From NCBI RefSeq assembly GCF_000189635.1, contig NW_002476523.1:310001-374000 (forward strand): a stretch of DNA of 64,000 nucleotides. Reading direction: 5' to 3'. The position numbers and the translations under genes were made by a program. The notes beneath the pieces are model-generated. The model worked only from the letters and a program-made list of their open reading frames with translations. It had not been told where the DNA came from and made no database searches. The stretch's first letter is position 1; each line of letters begins with the position of its first letter. Source of the DNA: Tetrahymena thermophila SB210 (taxonomy: Eukaryota; Ciliophora; Oligohymenophorea; Hymenostomatida; Tetrahymenidae). Below are positions 38,060 to 51,523 of this stretch, one piece after another.

Positions 38060-41000
38060 TCATTACTAAATAGAAAGATTCAATAACTTTATATTTTTAC
38101 AGTTGATTATTTCACGGCATCTTAGAAAATTATCATCATCTCTTATAAATTAAGATATTTTTTATAAACATTTAAAAAATTTAACATAATATTTTTCAAA
38201 AGTAATAAATGAAATAAATTTACCCTATCTAAATAAATAAATTTGTAAGCTGAGTGCAGTTACTCAAACCTAATCCAATATTTTATGCTCCTTTATCACT
38301 GATTTTATTTTTCCTATTTAAACAAAGTAAATCAATTTAAAATAAATTTAAATATAAATATATAAAATAATTTATAGTTTTAAAGTAATCAATAAAAAAA
38401 TAAATAAATTTTAAATTAAAGTTACTGAATCTAAAAATTAAGAGTAGTAAGGAATTTGCAGTTACTAAGTGCTGTACTGATAGAACAAGCTCCATCATCC
38501 TCAATTAAATTTGAACTTTTAAAAATGAAAATTAAGATTAATTAAAAATTAAACACATTTTATAAATTTTTATTTTATTTAATTAAGTTTAAATAAAAAT
38601 TTTTACTTAATTTTTTTTCAAAAGTTATAAATGAAATAAATTTACTTTATCCAAAAGACTAAATCTTTGAGTTGAGTGCAGTTACTGATGCCTAATCCAA
38701 TATTTTATGCTCCTTTATCACCGATTTTATTTCCCCTTTCCAAATAAAGTAAATAAATTCATTAGATATTTAAATTTATTTTAAAATTTAAATCTAAATA
38801 TGTTAAATAATTCAATGTTTTTTAAGTTATTAATAAATAAAGAAATATAAAATTAATATTACCTAATCTAAAAGTCAAGATTAGTAAGGAATTTAAAGTT
38901 GCTAAGTGCTGTACTGATAGAAGACGCTCCATCATCCCCAATTTAATTATAGCTTTTATCAATGACAATCAAGAAATTAAAACATTTTATAAATTTTAAT
39001 TTATTAAGTTTAATTAAAAAACTTTTGCATATTTTTTTTCAAAAGTAATAATTTAAAATAAATTTACTTTATCTAAAAGACTAAATTTGTAAGCTAAGTG
39101 CATTTACTCAAGCCTAATCCTATATTTTATGCTCCTATATCACCGATTTTATTTAGCCTTTTAAAATAAAGTAAGTAAATTCATTAGATATTTAAATTTG
39201 TTTTAAATTTTAAATCTAAATATATATATTAAATAATTCAAAGTATTTTAAGTAATTAATAAATAAATAAATAAATATAAGATTAATGTTACCCAATCTA
39301 AAAATTAAGATTCGTAAGGAATTTGCAGTTACCAATTGCTGTACCAATAGTAGAAGCTCCATCATCACCAATTTAATTATAGCTTTTATAAATGAAAATC
39401 AATTTTTATAAATTTTAATTTTATTTAATTAAGTTTAATTTAAAAACTTTTACATATTTTTTTTCAAAAGTAAAAATTTAAATAAATTTACCTTATTCCA
39501 AATTGTAAACTTGTAAGTTGAGTGCAGTTAATCAAGCCTAATCCAATATTTTATGCTCCTTTATCACCGATGTTATTACTCCTATTTAAGCAAAGTAAGT
39601 AAATTTATTAGATATTTTTAAAAAAATTTAAATCTAAATATGTTAAATAATTCAAAGTATTTTAAATAATAAATAAATAAATATAAAATTGATGTTACCA
39701 AATCTAAAAATTAAGATTAGTAAGGAATTTGCAGTTACCAATTGCTGTACCAATAGTAGAAGCTCCATTATCACCAATATAATTTTCACTTTTATAAGTT
39801 AAAATAATTTTTATAAATTTTTATTTTATTTAATTAAGTTTTATTAAAAAACTTTTACATAATTTTTTTCAAAAGTAATAATTAAAATTTTTTTACCTTA
39901 TTCCTAATTGTAAACTTGTAAGTTGAGTGCAGTTAATCAAGCCTAATCCAATATTTTATGCTCCTTTATCACCGATTTTATTACTCCTATTTAAGTAAAT
40001 TTATTAGATATTTTTAAAAAAATGAAATCTAAATATGTTAAATAATTCAAAGTATTTAATAAATAAATATAAAATTGGTGTTACCAAATCTAAAAATTAA
40101 GATTAGTAAGGAATTTGCAGTTACCAATTGCTGCACCGATAGTAGAAGCTCCATCATCACCAATTTAATTTTCACTTTTATAAATAAAAATCAATTTTTA
40201 TAAATTTAATTTTATTTAATTTAGTTTAATTGAAAAACTTTTAGGTAATATTTTTAAAAATTAATAAATAAAATAAATTTACCATATCTCAAATTCTAAA
40301 TTTATAAGCTGAGTGCAGTTACTCAAGCCCAACCCAATATTTTATGCTCCTTTATCACCGATCTTATTTCCCCTATTTAAATAAATTAAATCAATTGATT
40401 AGAAATTTAAATTTGTTTTAAAATTTAAATCTAAATATGTTAAATAATTCAAAGTATTTTAAGTAATTAATTAATAAATAAATAAATAAATAAATAAATA
40501 TAAAATTGATGTTACCAAATCTAAAAATTAAGATTTGTAAGTAATTAGCAGTTACCAAGTGCTGTAGCTATAGCAGAAGCTCCATCATCTCCTACTTAAT
40601 TTTAGCTTTTATAAAAAATCTAAATTAATAAAAACGTTTAATAAAGTTTAATTAAAAAACTTTAAGAAAATATTTTCAAAATTTAAATTTAAATCTAAAT
40701 AAATTTAAAAAATAATTCAAAGTTTTTAAAGTCATTAATAAATAAATAAGTAAATATAAATAAAATTAATGTTACGAAATGTTAAAGCTAAGCTTAGTAA
40801 GGAATTTACAGTTACCAAGTGCTTTACCAATAGCAGAAGCTCCATCATCCCCAATTTAATTTTCACTTTTATAAATGAAAATCAAGCTTAATTAAAAATT
40901 CAAGATATTTTATAAATTTATTAAGTTTGTTTAACTAAAATACTTTGAGATAATTTTTAAAAAACAAAAAATGAAACAAATTTACCTTATCCCTAAATAT

Positions 41001-44000
41001 AAATTTGTAAGCTAAGTACAATTACTCAAACCTAATCCAATATTTTATGCTCCTTTATCACCGATTTTATTTGCCCTTTCCAAATAAATAAAGTAAATAA
41101 ATTCATTAGGTTTTTAAATTTGTTTTAAAATCTAAATATACATAATATTAAAAATAAATTCAAAATTTTTAAGTGGTTAATAAATAAATAAATATTATAT
41201 AAATGTTACCAAATCTAAAAATTAAGTTTAGTAAGGAATTTGCAGTTACCAAGTGCTGTACCGATAGTATAAGCTCCATCATCCCCTACTTAATTTTAAC
41301 TTTTATAAATGAAAATCAATATTAATTAAAAACTAAAGGCTTTTTTATAAATTTTAATTTAATTAAGTTTAGTTAAAAAAATATGACATAATTTTTTCAA
41401 AATTAATAAATGAAATAAATTTATTTGCCTTATCCCAAATTCTAAATTTATAAGCTGAGTGCAGTTACTTAAGCCTAACGCGATATTTTAAGCTCCTTTA
41501 TCGCATATATTATTTTCCCTATTTAAACAAAATAAATCAATTTATTAGATATTGAAATTTGTTTTAAAATTTAAATCTAAACATACAAAATAATTTAAAG
41601 TAAATCTATAAATATATAAATAAATATAAAATTAATGTTACCAAATGGAAAAAATAAGATTAGTAAGGAATTTGAAGTTACCAAGTGCTTTGCCAATAGC
41701 AGAAGCTCCATCATCCCCAATTTAATTTGAGCTTTTATGAATGAAAATCAAGATAAATTAAAAATTAAAGACATTTTATAAATTTTAAATCTATTTAATG
41801 AAGTTTAATTAAATAACTTTGAAATAATCTTTTCAAAAATAATAAATGAAATAAATTTACTTTATCCTAAAATCTAAATCTGTAATCTGAGTGCAATAAC
41901 TCAAACCTAATCCAATATTTTAAGCCCCTTTATCACCAATTTTATTTCCCCTTTTCAAATAAAGTAAATTAATTCATTGATATTTAAATTTGTTTTAAAA
42001 TTTAAATCTAAACATACAAAATAATTCAAAGTTTTTAAAGTAAATAATTCATTAAATAATTAATTAATAAATAAATATAAAATTAATATTACCAAATCTA
42101 TAATTTAAGATTAGTAAGGAATTTTAAGTTACCAAGTGCTGTACCAATAGCAGAAGCTCCATCATTTCTAATTTAATTTAATCTTTTATTATTTAAATTA
42201 AATAAATAAATAAGTAAAAGATCATTTTTAACTTTAAGTTTTTTGAATTAAATTTTTATGTAAAAAATAATTTTCGCTTTTTTAAATAACAAAAATGAAG
42301 TTTATTTACTCCATTCCAAAATCTAAATTCTTAATTTGAGTGCATGTACTTAAACCTATTACAATATTTTATGCTCCATCATCACCAATTTTATTTCGCC
42401 TACTCAAACATAATTAATAAAACTAATTATTAGTAAATTTATTAATTAAAATTATTTGAAACTAATTTCAAAAACAAACCAAAAAATTGATGTTTTAGAT
42501 TCTCAAAATTGTAAAATTAAAATTACCCAAGCAAACATTTTAGATTAATAAGTAACGTACAGTTAATTAATGCTGTTCCTAAAGAATATGCCCCTTCTAC
42601 TCCAATTTAATTATTGCTTGTAAAACATAAAATAAATAAAATATAAATAAAAATTAATGATATATTCAAAATGTTTAAGGATTAAATAGTTTAAAAAATG
42701 CATTAAATTCTCTACAATTAATATAAATTTATTCTTTCAAAACAATAAAAATTATTTACGAGAGGTTAATATCTAGATGAGTCAACGTTCTACAGCTAAT
42801 TAAAGCTGTACTAATATAAAATACACCTCCCTTGCAAACTAAATTTTCTCTTTTTTAAGTTTTTATTTACAATTAGGAATAATATTATATTGACAAATTT
42901 TTTTAATTTATAATCAGTCAATGAAATTTACGCTATGTTTAAAGTTAAATTTGTAAGCTTAGCACAGCTGCTAATTCCTTCTGCAATTCTGCTTATCCCT
43001 CTGTCACCTATTTTATTTTTCCTTTTCAAATAATAAAATATGGTTAATATAATTAAATTAAAATTACCAAAGCTGCAAATTTAAGTTAGTAAGTGTTTTA
43101 AATCTTTGTAAAGCAGTGCAAATCCAAAAAGCGCCTTAGTCCCCAATTTAATTTCCACTTTTATTATTGAAAAATATTTAAAAACTTTGGAATAAATAAT
43201 AAAAAATTAATTTTAATGAATGAATATTGAAAGATAAACTTATATAAAAATATATTAAAATAGAATACTCTAAGTTTAGCTGTAAACTGTTGAGATTAAT
43301 TAGATTGCTCATAGCTTCTTCTAATAGGATATATCCTTAAACTTCTTTTTGATTTAATCTTTCATATTAACAATTTATTAATTAAATATCAACAACTAAA
43401 TTTTACCTAGGCTCTTTAATCATGTCTTAGTCTTTGTAAAAAGTATTTATCAAGAACCTTATTTGGGTAAACATTTAATCATTGCTATTTAAATAAAATA
43501 AAACGCTTTAATTTATTTCAATTAGTAAAAAGATATTTATTTATATTTTAATCAATAAAATTTAAAAATAAGATTCAAATAGGTGTGGTTTTTGATAAAT
43601 AGTAGAAAAAGATTAGGCGATAAGATAATATTATAATTTATTCAACAATCGCTTGGCTCTATTTAAGATGAAAAAAATTAAATTTACCTCACATTATTAC
43701 CAGTTTCAACTAAATTCTTTATGCTGGGGTATTCAGCAAATAATTAATTTATCTAATCATCTGAAATGTTTTCCATACTGCATATTAAATTTATAGTAAA
43801 AATAATTAATTATGGTTTTAAAGATAATAAAGTTAAATTATTACTTTAGATTTAATATCAAAGATTCTAATTTTTCACATTATGCTAAAGAAGAGTTAAG
43901 CTCTGCAACTTATTCATTACTAAGAATACAATTTCTATTTATTTTGTAAATATTAAATAAATAAATAAATAAAAAATTAAATTAATGAATAAATAAATAA

Positions 44001-44214
44001 TGGATGGATGGATATGAATGAGATTTAATTTATTCTTAATTTTTCATTATAAAAAAGAGAAGAAGTTTATTTTAAAATAATTATTTCTATTGAAAAAAAA
44101 TATTATTTTTAAAGCTTTATGATTTAATATTAATAAAAAATTTAGAAATATATTTTTTTATTACTTGAACTGTAAATCAATACTAGTTAGAGCTTTCAAG
44201 TTAGATTTCTTTAA
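38060..44214 (-). CDS. Leucine-rich-repeat protein, about 30 exons (array 2)
   Basis: Minus-strand array with 27 exons of exactly 90 nt, one per LRR. The runs are 38224, 38426, 38646, 38863, 39068, 39293, 39492, 39699, 39897, 40085, 40283, 40516, 40776, 40986, 41210, 41429, 41642, 41861, 42093, 42310, 42527, 42760, 42932, 43068, 43269, 43688 and 43845 (low-coordinate ends). There is also a 78-nt exon at 43407-43484, a last exon at 38060-38141 ending in TGA, and a probable early exon at 44165-44214. Typical repeats read NKIGDKGAQNIGLGISNCTQ and NQIGDDGASTIGTAIGNC. All introns have the same phase, and most are about 100-140 bp. Two exon types alternate through most of the array. The most N-terminal repeats are diverged. 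The start codon was not found. It is a predicted protein-binding LRR scaffold with unknown partner. Confidence 0.8.
40470..40500. repeat. AAAT tetranucleotide microsatellite in an LRR intron
   Basis: Seven or so head-to-tail AAAT units within the intron next to exon 40516-40605. The same motif recurs at shorter length in most introns of this array. Confidence 0.8.
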
Positions 44215-45013
44215 CTATTTATTTTAAAAAAGGATTATATAATAATAGATAAAAGAAATAATAATGGATACATCTTCCAGATTATTAAAAGAGTTATTCT
44301 ATTACTCCATTTTTTATTTTATTTGTTTATTAGCAAAATACTAATATTGTTGATATATTAAAGAAAAATACTCTTGATTTTGTTTTTTGTATTCTTATTG
44401 AATTTGTGCCTTTATTGAAAAATATATTAATAAATGTATAAAAAATTATATGTAATTAATCTCCTTATTAATACTCTTTCATAAATACAATCACTATAAA
44501 TACTCTAATTTATTAAGCATTTATAAAATTACATTTTACTGTATTTTTTAAAATAAGGAGGAGTAATAATTTTTTAAAATTTATTCACTGCTCGAGACTT
44601 CCCATTTTATAATACATAAAATGATATATATATATACTCAAGATATTATTTTTTAGTAAAATGCATGAAGCAATTTGGATTTAAATTTTCCCTTTTAATA
44701 CTTATAGGATTAAATTTAAATTTTAAAAAGATTTAATTGCTTTAATAAAATAGAATAAATTGTGTTTCTGATAAATTGCTTATCAGAAAAAGGAAAAAAT
44801 GTTTATAGTTCCCGATTAAGTTTGCTTAATAATTAGTTAGATGGATGATCTATTTTATAATTAGATTATGTTTTTAGTTTAATTCTTTTAATGCATGCAT
44901 AATTAATTATATATTTATATATATACATACATACATGCATATCTATTTATATTTATTAGGATTATATACATAATAAGAAAGTGTATTTTTGATTTAAATA
45001 AGAATACAAATAA
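44215..45013. other. Intergenic region between divergent LRR and ABC genes
   Basis: A non-coding AT-rich gap between the 5' end of LRR array 2 (minus) and the ABC transporter (plus), so it should hold both promoters. It contains AT-dinucleotide and ATAC repeats at 44620-44640 and 44915-44945. The true first exon of the LRR gene may also lie here. Confidence 0.45.
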
Positions 45014-48000
45014 ATGTCCTTATTTATCTAGCAAACTAAAACAGTAATAGTTAAAAACTTTCTTTTTTACTCAAGCAAAAAAGAAATTATCAAAGAACTG
45101 CTCGTACCCTTGATATCGGCATGGGTATTTTATGTAGGGAGTAATCAAATAGAGCATTTTTTTTCATTTTAATTGAATTTGTCCAAATGATCATTTTTTA
45201 AATGTTTAAATGGAGTTAAGAATTTTAAAATTGTAAACAAGCTAGCAAATAGAGCTTAATTTTAGATAGAATAAAAAATTTAATTTATTAAATGTTTTAA
45301 AGGACCTACTTCGCAGCAATAATAATAAGGTGATGATGAAAATCCTTTCAAATTCATGAATAGTATGATCAGTTTAATGCTTCCTCTTTACCTACCAGGC
45401 ACAATTACTGGATACGCCAAAAAACTTTTGATCAATTATGTAAATGAAAAGCATGAGCGCTACAAAGAAACCTAAAAGGTATTAAAAATAAATTAAAAGA
45501 TTTGTTAGCATTTATCTTAATATAAATTAAAATAGATTATGGGATTAACTTAAAGAGCCTATTTATCTGGTTGGTTGATTACTAGTTATTTGGCCATGGG
45601 TATAATAGGTTTAATAACTATTCTTTCTTTATATTTTAGTGGTTATGAAGTGAATGGATCGTTTTCTATAATTGCAATTAACTACAGTGTGTATCTTATT
45701 GCTTCAATTCATTAAATACTTGCTATATCTACTTTTTTCAGCTCTCCTAAGCTTGCTGGAGAAATTGGAATTTTCTTCATTTCTATGGCTTCACTTCTAT
45801 TTTTCTACCTAACTTATGGCACTAAAGTACTATATAAAAGATTTATTATTTTAACATTCAATATATATAAAAATCACATAGGTTTCAGACACAACTTTTG
45901 CACTGGTATGTTTGTTTCCATAGGCTGCAATATCTTTTTCTATTTTACAGCCTCAGCAATAATCTACCTAACCAGCTACTAGCAATCAGAATGACCCTGT
46001 TTCAGATATTTCCTAATCAGTCTTAGGCAATCAAGTAAAATGAAAAAATTTATAAAAGAATTTATTAAAAACTTAACTTTTAAAAAATTAGTACAACTAC
46101 AAGATAGCCAGTTTTATGCTTTTCGTTGATATTTTTGTTTACATTCTTTTATATTTTTATCTTGAAGAAATCATCCCAAACGAATATGGAATAAAAAGAA
46201 GTCCTTTCTTTATTTTCAAAAAGAAGTTTTGGAGTGATTTTTTATTCAAAAAAACTTTAAGATAAAAATCTAATTATGTTTAATTTGACGATCAATTAAA
46301 TGAAAACGATGGATAGTCAAATAACCACATGAGTAACTAGCATGTTATTGAATTAGGAAATGATATGAAAAACATATAAAATGAATCTCTATTAGGTGAA
46401 AAAAAGAAAAATTCAAACAATAGTAACATTTTGAATTAGTAGTCAAGTCTTTATACACAAAATTCTAATTATGTAGAACCAAATTAGAACCCACTATTAA
46501 TTGATGTCATTGATCTAAAAAAACATTTTAAATCAGTTCATGCTGTTGATGGCATTTCAATGAAACTCTTCCAAAATGAAATATTATGGTAATTTTTTTT
46601 CAAACAATTATCTGATCATACATAATAAGCTTATTTAATTAATAAGTTTGCTGGGTCACAATGGAGCAGGTAAGACTACAACAATATCTTTATTGACAGG
46701 TCTGATAGAAAAAACAGGCGGAAAAATTCTATGTAAATATTATTCACTAAAAAGAAAATAAATTCTGATTTAACATGCAAACTTATTCAATAGATTTTGG
46801 AGATGAATTGGAGGAAAATATAGATAAAATCAGATAAAACTTAGGTATTTGCAACTAAAAAGATGTGCTGTATAATTATATGACAGTCACTTAACACTTG
46901 GAATTTATTGCAGGAATAAAAGGAATTAGTTCAGATTAGGTTAAGTAAGAAGTTTAAAATATTATCAATGAGGTAGGATTGCAAAACGAAAAAGATAAAT
47001 TAGCAGAAAATCTAAGTGGGGGAAATAAAAGAAAGCTATCTTTAGGAATGGCTTTGGTCGGAGGATCTAAAATAATTTACTTAGATGAGCCAACTTCAGG
47101 TAAATATTGAAATTATAAAAGTGAAATAAGAAATATCAAATTTGTTAGGAATGGATGCCGTTTCTAGATAATAGATTTGGAAAATATTGGAAATCATCAA
47201 GAATAGTAGATCAATAGTACTTACTACTCATCATTTGGAAGAAGCTGAGAGACTTTCAGACAGAATTATTATCATGTCTAAAGGTAAAAAGAAAATTGAA
47301 GGACACTCAGATGACATAAAGAGAGAGTATGGTGTTGGATATCACTTGACTTTATCTGCTAAATCAAATGAATTTAAATAATAATTTGAGGAAAGAAAAT
47401 AATATATAAAATAATTTGTTCTCTAATCTATCCAGGGATCAGAGTACAATGTTTAAAGTTCGAAAGACTGCATTAAATTTATCCTTCCTTTTAAGTCTAT
47501 TGATTAGTTTTCTGAGGCATTTTAGTTTATAGAAAAAGAAGAATTCATTAATGTAAATTATTAATCTAATTAATTAATTTTGTTTTCATATAAAAATGAA
47601 TGCAGATAAATTCTTTTTTGATTGGAAATATTTCAAAATAAATTGATTTTGTGCGTGCTCTAAATAATGTTTTTTTAAAGATAAGTTTATCAATTAATTC
47701 TTTAGAAGATGTATTCATCAAGATTGGAATTGAAGATGAAATAAGCGATGGAGGTCTTAATATCTTGTCTAATGATCAAAATTCTCATCCTATTGCGCTA
47801 TACAATAGCCCAAAATATTCCTTTTTTAATTAATTCTTAGCTATGTTTTAAAGATAATATTACATGACTATTCGTAATTGGTCAGCTATTCTGATGATTT
47901 TGTTACCGATAGCAGAGATGCTTCTAGGTGTTTATGTCGCTAAGCATTTTATTGATAATTTAGAGAAATATTTTGACGTACTTGATGATGCTACAGGAGA

Positions 48001-50430
48001 TAAAAATTAGTCTAAGCAATTAAAAGAGTCGTTTGTTTTTCCACTTAAAATGTACTTCTTGAATATCTTTATAGTCTAAGCTTACTCAATCAACACTTCA
48101 ATATATGTAAATACTCCTGTCCTAGAAAGAGAAACATAAATAAAATACGCTTTGAATATTATGGGTTGTCGCCCCTTGCCTTACTGGCTAGGAACCCTTG
48201 CTTTTGATTACACTGTTTACTTCATCACGTTCTTAATTTTTTACATTAGCATTTATTCAGCTAGAGTAGAATTTTTAATTCCTTATTTAAAACCACTTTT
48301 TATAATTATGGCTTGCTTTGGATTTAGCTTAATTACTTTCTGTTATATCTGTGGTATCTTCTTTTAGAATAGCAACTCTGCTTTTAAATATTTCCCTATA
48401 ATTGCTCTTTTTGTGAATTATACAATTCCTTCCATTCTACTCATGATCACAAGATTCTCCCTTCCAGATTTATATCAGATCTTACAATATGTTACGCTAT
48501 TATTATCTCCTTTCTTGACCCTAGAAAAAGGTAAAACAAACTTATTTTAATTTTTAAATAAGTTATTTAAATTATTTTTAATTTACCTTAAAATTTTCTT
48601 TATTTATGTTTAAAATAAAAATCAAATTTCAAAGTATATATCATATAAGTAGAAAATGTTTGATTTTTTCTGCATAAAATAAATGAATAATGTATTGAGA
48701 GACTACATTATATGAACTTTATTATTGAAAATAAAATATATTAACTAATAATTAATTTACTTTTATAAGTTAAAATGCTATTGAAAACTAAAATATTAGC
48801 TGATTAATTAATTAAATTGATTCATTTATTTATTTATTTTATGAAATTAATATTTTTTATGTTAATAGCCTTGGCTAATATTGACTCTTAGAAAAGAATG
48901 GGATAGGCTATGTAAAGTTCAGATTTAAGAGGAAGTTAAATATTCAGTAAATGGTAGCATTATTCCATTGCCATAATAGTTTAAGGTATCGTTTATATGA
49001 TTGGTGTTATGATCTATGAGAGGAAATATTACTCCTTAGCAGGTTCAAATTAGGATGTGCCATAAGACTTAGAAGAATAAGTTGACGAAGGAGTTTAAAA
49101 TGAAATTAACAGAGTTTAAGATCCAAATAATAGAGATCCTATTAAAGTATGATAATTTATTATATTTTCATTTAAAAAATATATTCATAACACTTTCAAA
49201 ATACTAAATTAAAAGTGTGATCAAATTTATAAAGTCTATCCAAGCTCCCCTGCGAATATTTGTGCCGTCAGAGGAACTACATTTGGAGTTGAAAAAGGAT
49301 AAATTTTTGGTTTGTTAGGACCTAATGGTGCAGGTAAGACAACAACGTTTGGCATGATAACTGCTAATATAGCTAAAACTCGCGGATAAATATATCTCAA
49401 TAACAAGAATATCAATGAAAGCTCAAGTATTTATTTTGACAACATTGGAGTCTGCCCTCAAAATGTAAGTTAACCAATCAATTTTAAACGTAATATAATT
49501 CCTTTAAAAATTAAACAAATAGAACTGCTTATGGGAGTATTTGAAGGCAAAAGAGCACTTAAATGTGTTCGGAAGAGTGAAAGGACTGAGTGGAAAAGAC
49601 TTAAAAGAGGTTGTGGGATATTATCTAAAATACATGCAATTATCTCATTACAAAGTATAATCTTCTAAGTTATCTGGAGGAAATAAAAGAAAGTTGTGTG
49701 TTGCTAACTGTTTGATTGCTTCACCTTCTTTATAATTTTATGACGAACCCTCAACAGGTATTATTTTTATTCATAAATTTATAATAATTAAATAAATAAT
49801 TAATGAATGAATTAACTTAAAAAAAGGATTAGATCCAATAGCGAAAAGATATTTATGGAAGTGCTTGAAAGACATCTTATAAAAAAAGTAATTAATTAAA
49901 AATAAAAAATGTTGAATGGTTATTTTAACTTATAAAATAGAGAGTCATCTATTGTGTTAACGACTCATTCGCTATAAGAAGCAGAAGATTTATGTGATAA
50001 AGTTGGTATTTAAGTGAATGGAAAGTTTAAATGCCTTGATAATTTATAGATTTTAAAAAGTAGAAAGGGATAAGGATATAAAATAATTGTAAATCTTATA
50101 GATGTGCCATAAAAAAATCAGGATTAAATTAACAGACTTATCAAATAGTAATACCCAGATGCAGAAATTTTAAATTAACAAGACATAAAAAGTTATGATG
50201 AAAGAATCGTTTATAAAGTCCCAAGTTAACACTTTTTATTCTCTAAGTCATTTTTCTTCTTACAAAATTTAAAGCACAATAAAATAATTGAAGATTTTTC
50301 AATTACACAAGCATCTCTTGAAGACATATTTATATAATACTCTTAATACTAAAATGAGCCAAGTAACTAAATTCCAAATAACAACAGATAATCATGCTGT
50401 TCTATCTTCTCATTTTTAAGAAGAAGATGA
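45014..50430 (+). CDS. ABCA-type ABC transporter, 14 exons, 1425 residues
   Basis: Exons fit in phase throughout: 45014-45140, 45303-45478, 45536-45826, 45882-46034, 46092-46588, 46647-46732, 46794-47099, 47149-47552, 47606-48530, 48869-49146, 49216-49464, 49523-49757, 49827-49887, 49941-50430 (4278 nt with TGA). The order is membrane domain, ATPase domain, membrane domain, ATPase domain, as in full ABCA lipid transporters. ATPase 1 has Walker [10 protein letters not shown] (near residue 420), signature [10 protein letters not shown], Walker B IIYLDEP and the H-loop [13 protein letters not shown]. ATPase 2 has GPNGAGKTT (near 1117), Q-loop [23 protein letters not shown] and [15 protein letters not shown] hydrophilic Asn/Gln-rich linker precedes ATPase 1. 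Most introns are 50-70 bp; intron 9 is 338 bp. Substrate is unknown; ABCA proteins usually move lipids across membranes. Confidence 0.93.
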
Positions 50431-51523
50431 ATTAAAATAAACTATTAACCATTTAAAATAATATTTATATGTTTTATTTTATTCTTATTTTAAAATTTAT
50501 GAAATCTTTTTTCAATCATTATTACTATGCAAATCATTTAAATACAATACAAAAATATTATTTAAGTATTTTATAAATAACTCTAATTGATTATAAAATT
50601 TATTACAATATTTTTATTTCATAATTTTAATTAAAATTAATTAAATTTAATTTACTTTTAATCTAAGAACATTTTGTTAAAGTAAAAAAATAAAAATATA
50701 AATCTTACTTTTTATTTAAATAAATTACTCTAAAAGATCATTTTTAAATTATTTTTTTACAAAAAATTAACAATATAACAATTAATCTAATAATAAATAA
50801 TATTTTAATTGTCAAAATAGCATTTATCAATAAAAAAAATAAATTGACCCATATTTTATTTAAATTAATCAAATTTAATTTACTTTTAATCATAGAAAAT
50901 TTTTGTTCAAGTAATCAAATAAAAATCTTACTTAAATTTAGTTTAATTAAATAACTATCAAAAATCATTTTATTTTAAAATTAAAAATTAAAAAATTGAA
51001 TAATTAATTTAAGTAAATACTATAAAAAAAATAATTTTACTTATAAAAATGACATTTAATCATTAAAAAAATATGTTAAATCTTTTCTTTATAATTAAAT
51101 AGTTATTTAATCGACAATATTAAAATTAAAACAAATATTTTCAATTTATTATTTTAATTATTTATTTAATTTTTAGCTAAAATTTAATAATAATTAAAAT
51201 GCATAATTAAATTTTTTATTAAACATTTTTTAACTAAATTGATTTTTAACTTTTTTATTATCAATTATTTAAAATACTAATTTTAAAATTTGTATTTGTT
51301 TTATATTTACATCATAAAACTTTTTTTATAAAAGATAAATAACAAAAAAATAGAAAATATATTTTTACAAGATTATTTATTGGGTAAATTTTATAAAAAT
51401 AAATTTAATTAATTTTTATACTAAGCAATTGAAATATTTAATGATAGAAAATATTAAATTTATTGATTAATTTAATTTTTTAAATTTTATAAACTTTTTA
51501 TTATTTATTTTAAATCAAGTTTT
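50431..51523. other. Intergenic region between convergent ABC and hydrolase genes
   Basis: About 1.1 kb of nearly pure A/T sequence between two convergent genes, so it holds both 3' ends and probably no promoter. Repeated blocks occur (for example TTTAATTTACTTTTAATC near 50647 and 50875), indicating a small local duplication. Confidence 0.5.
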
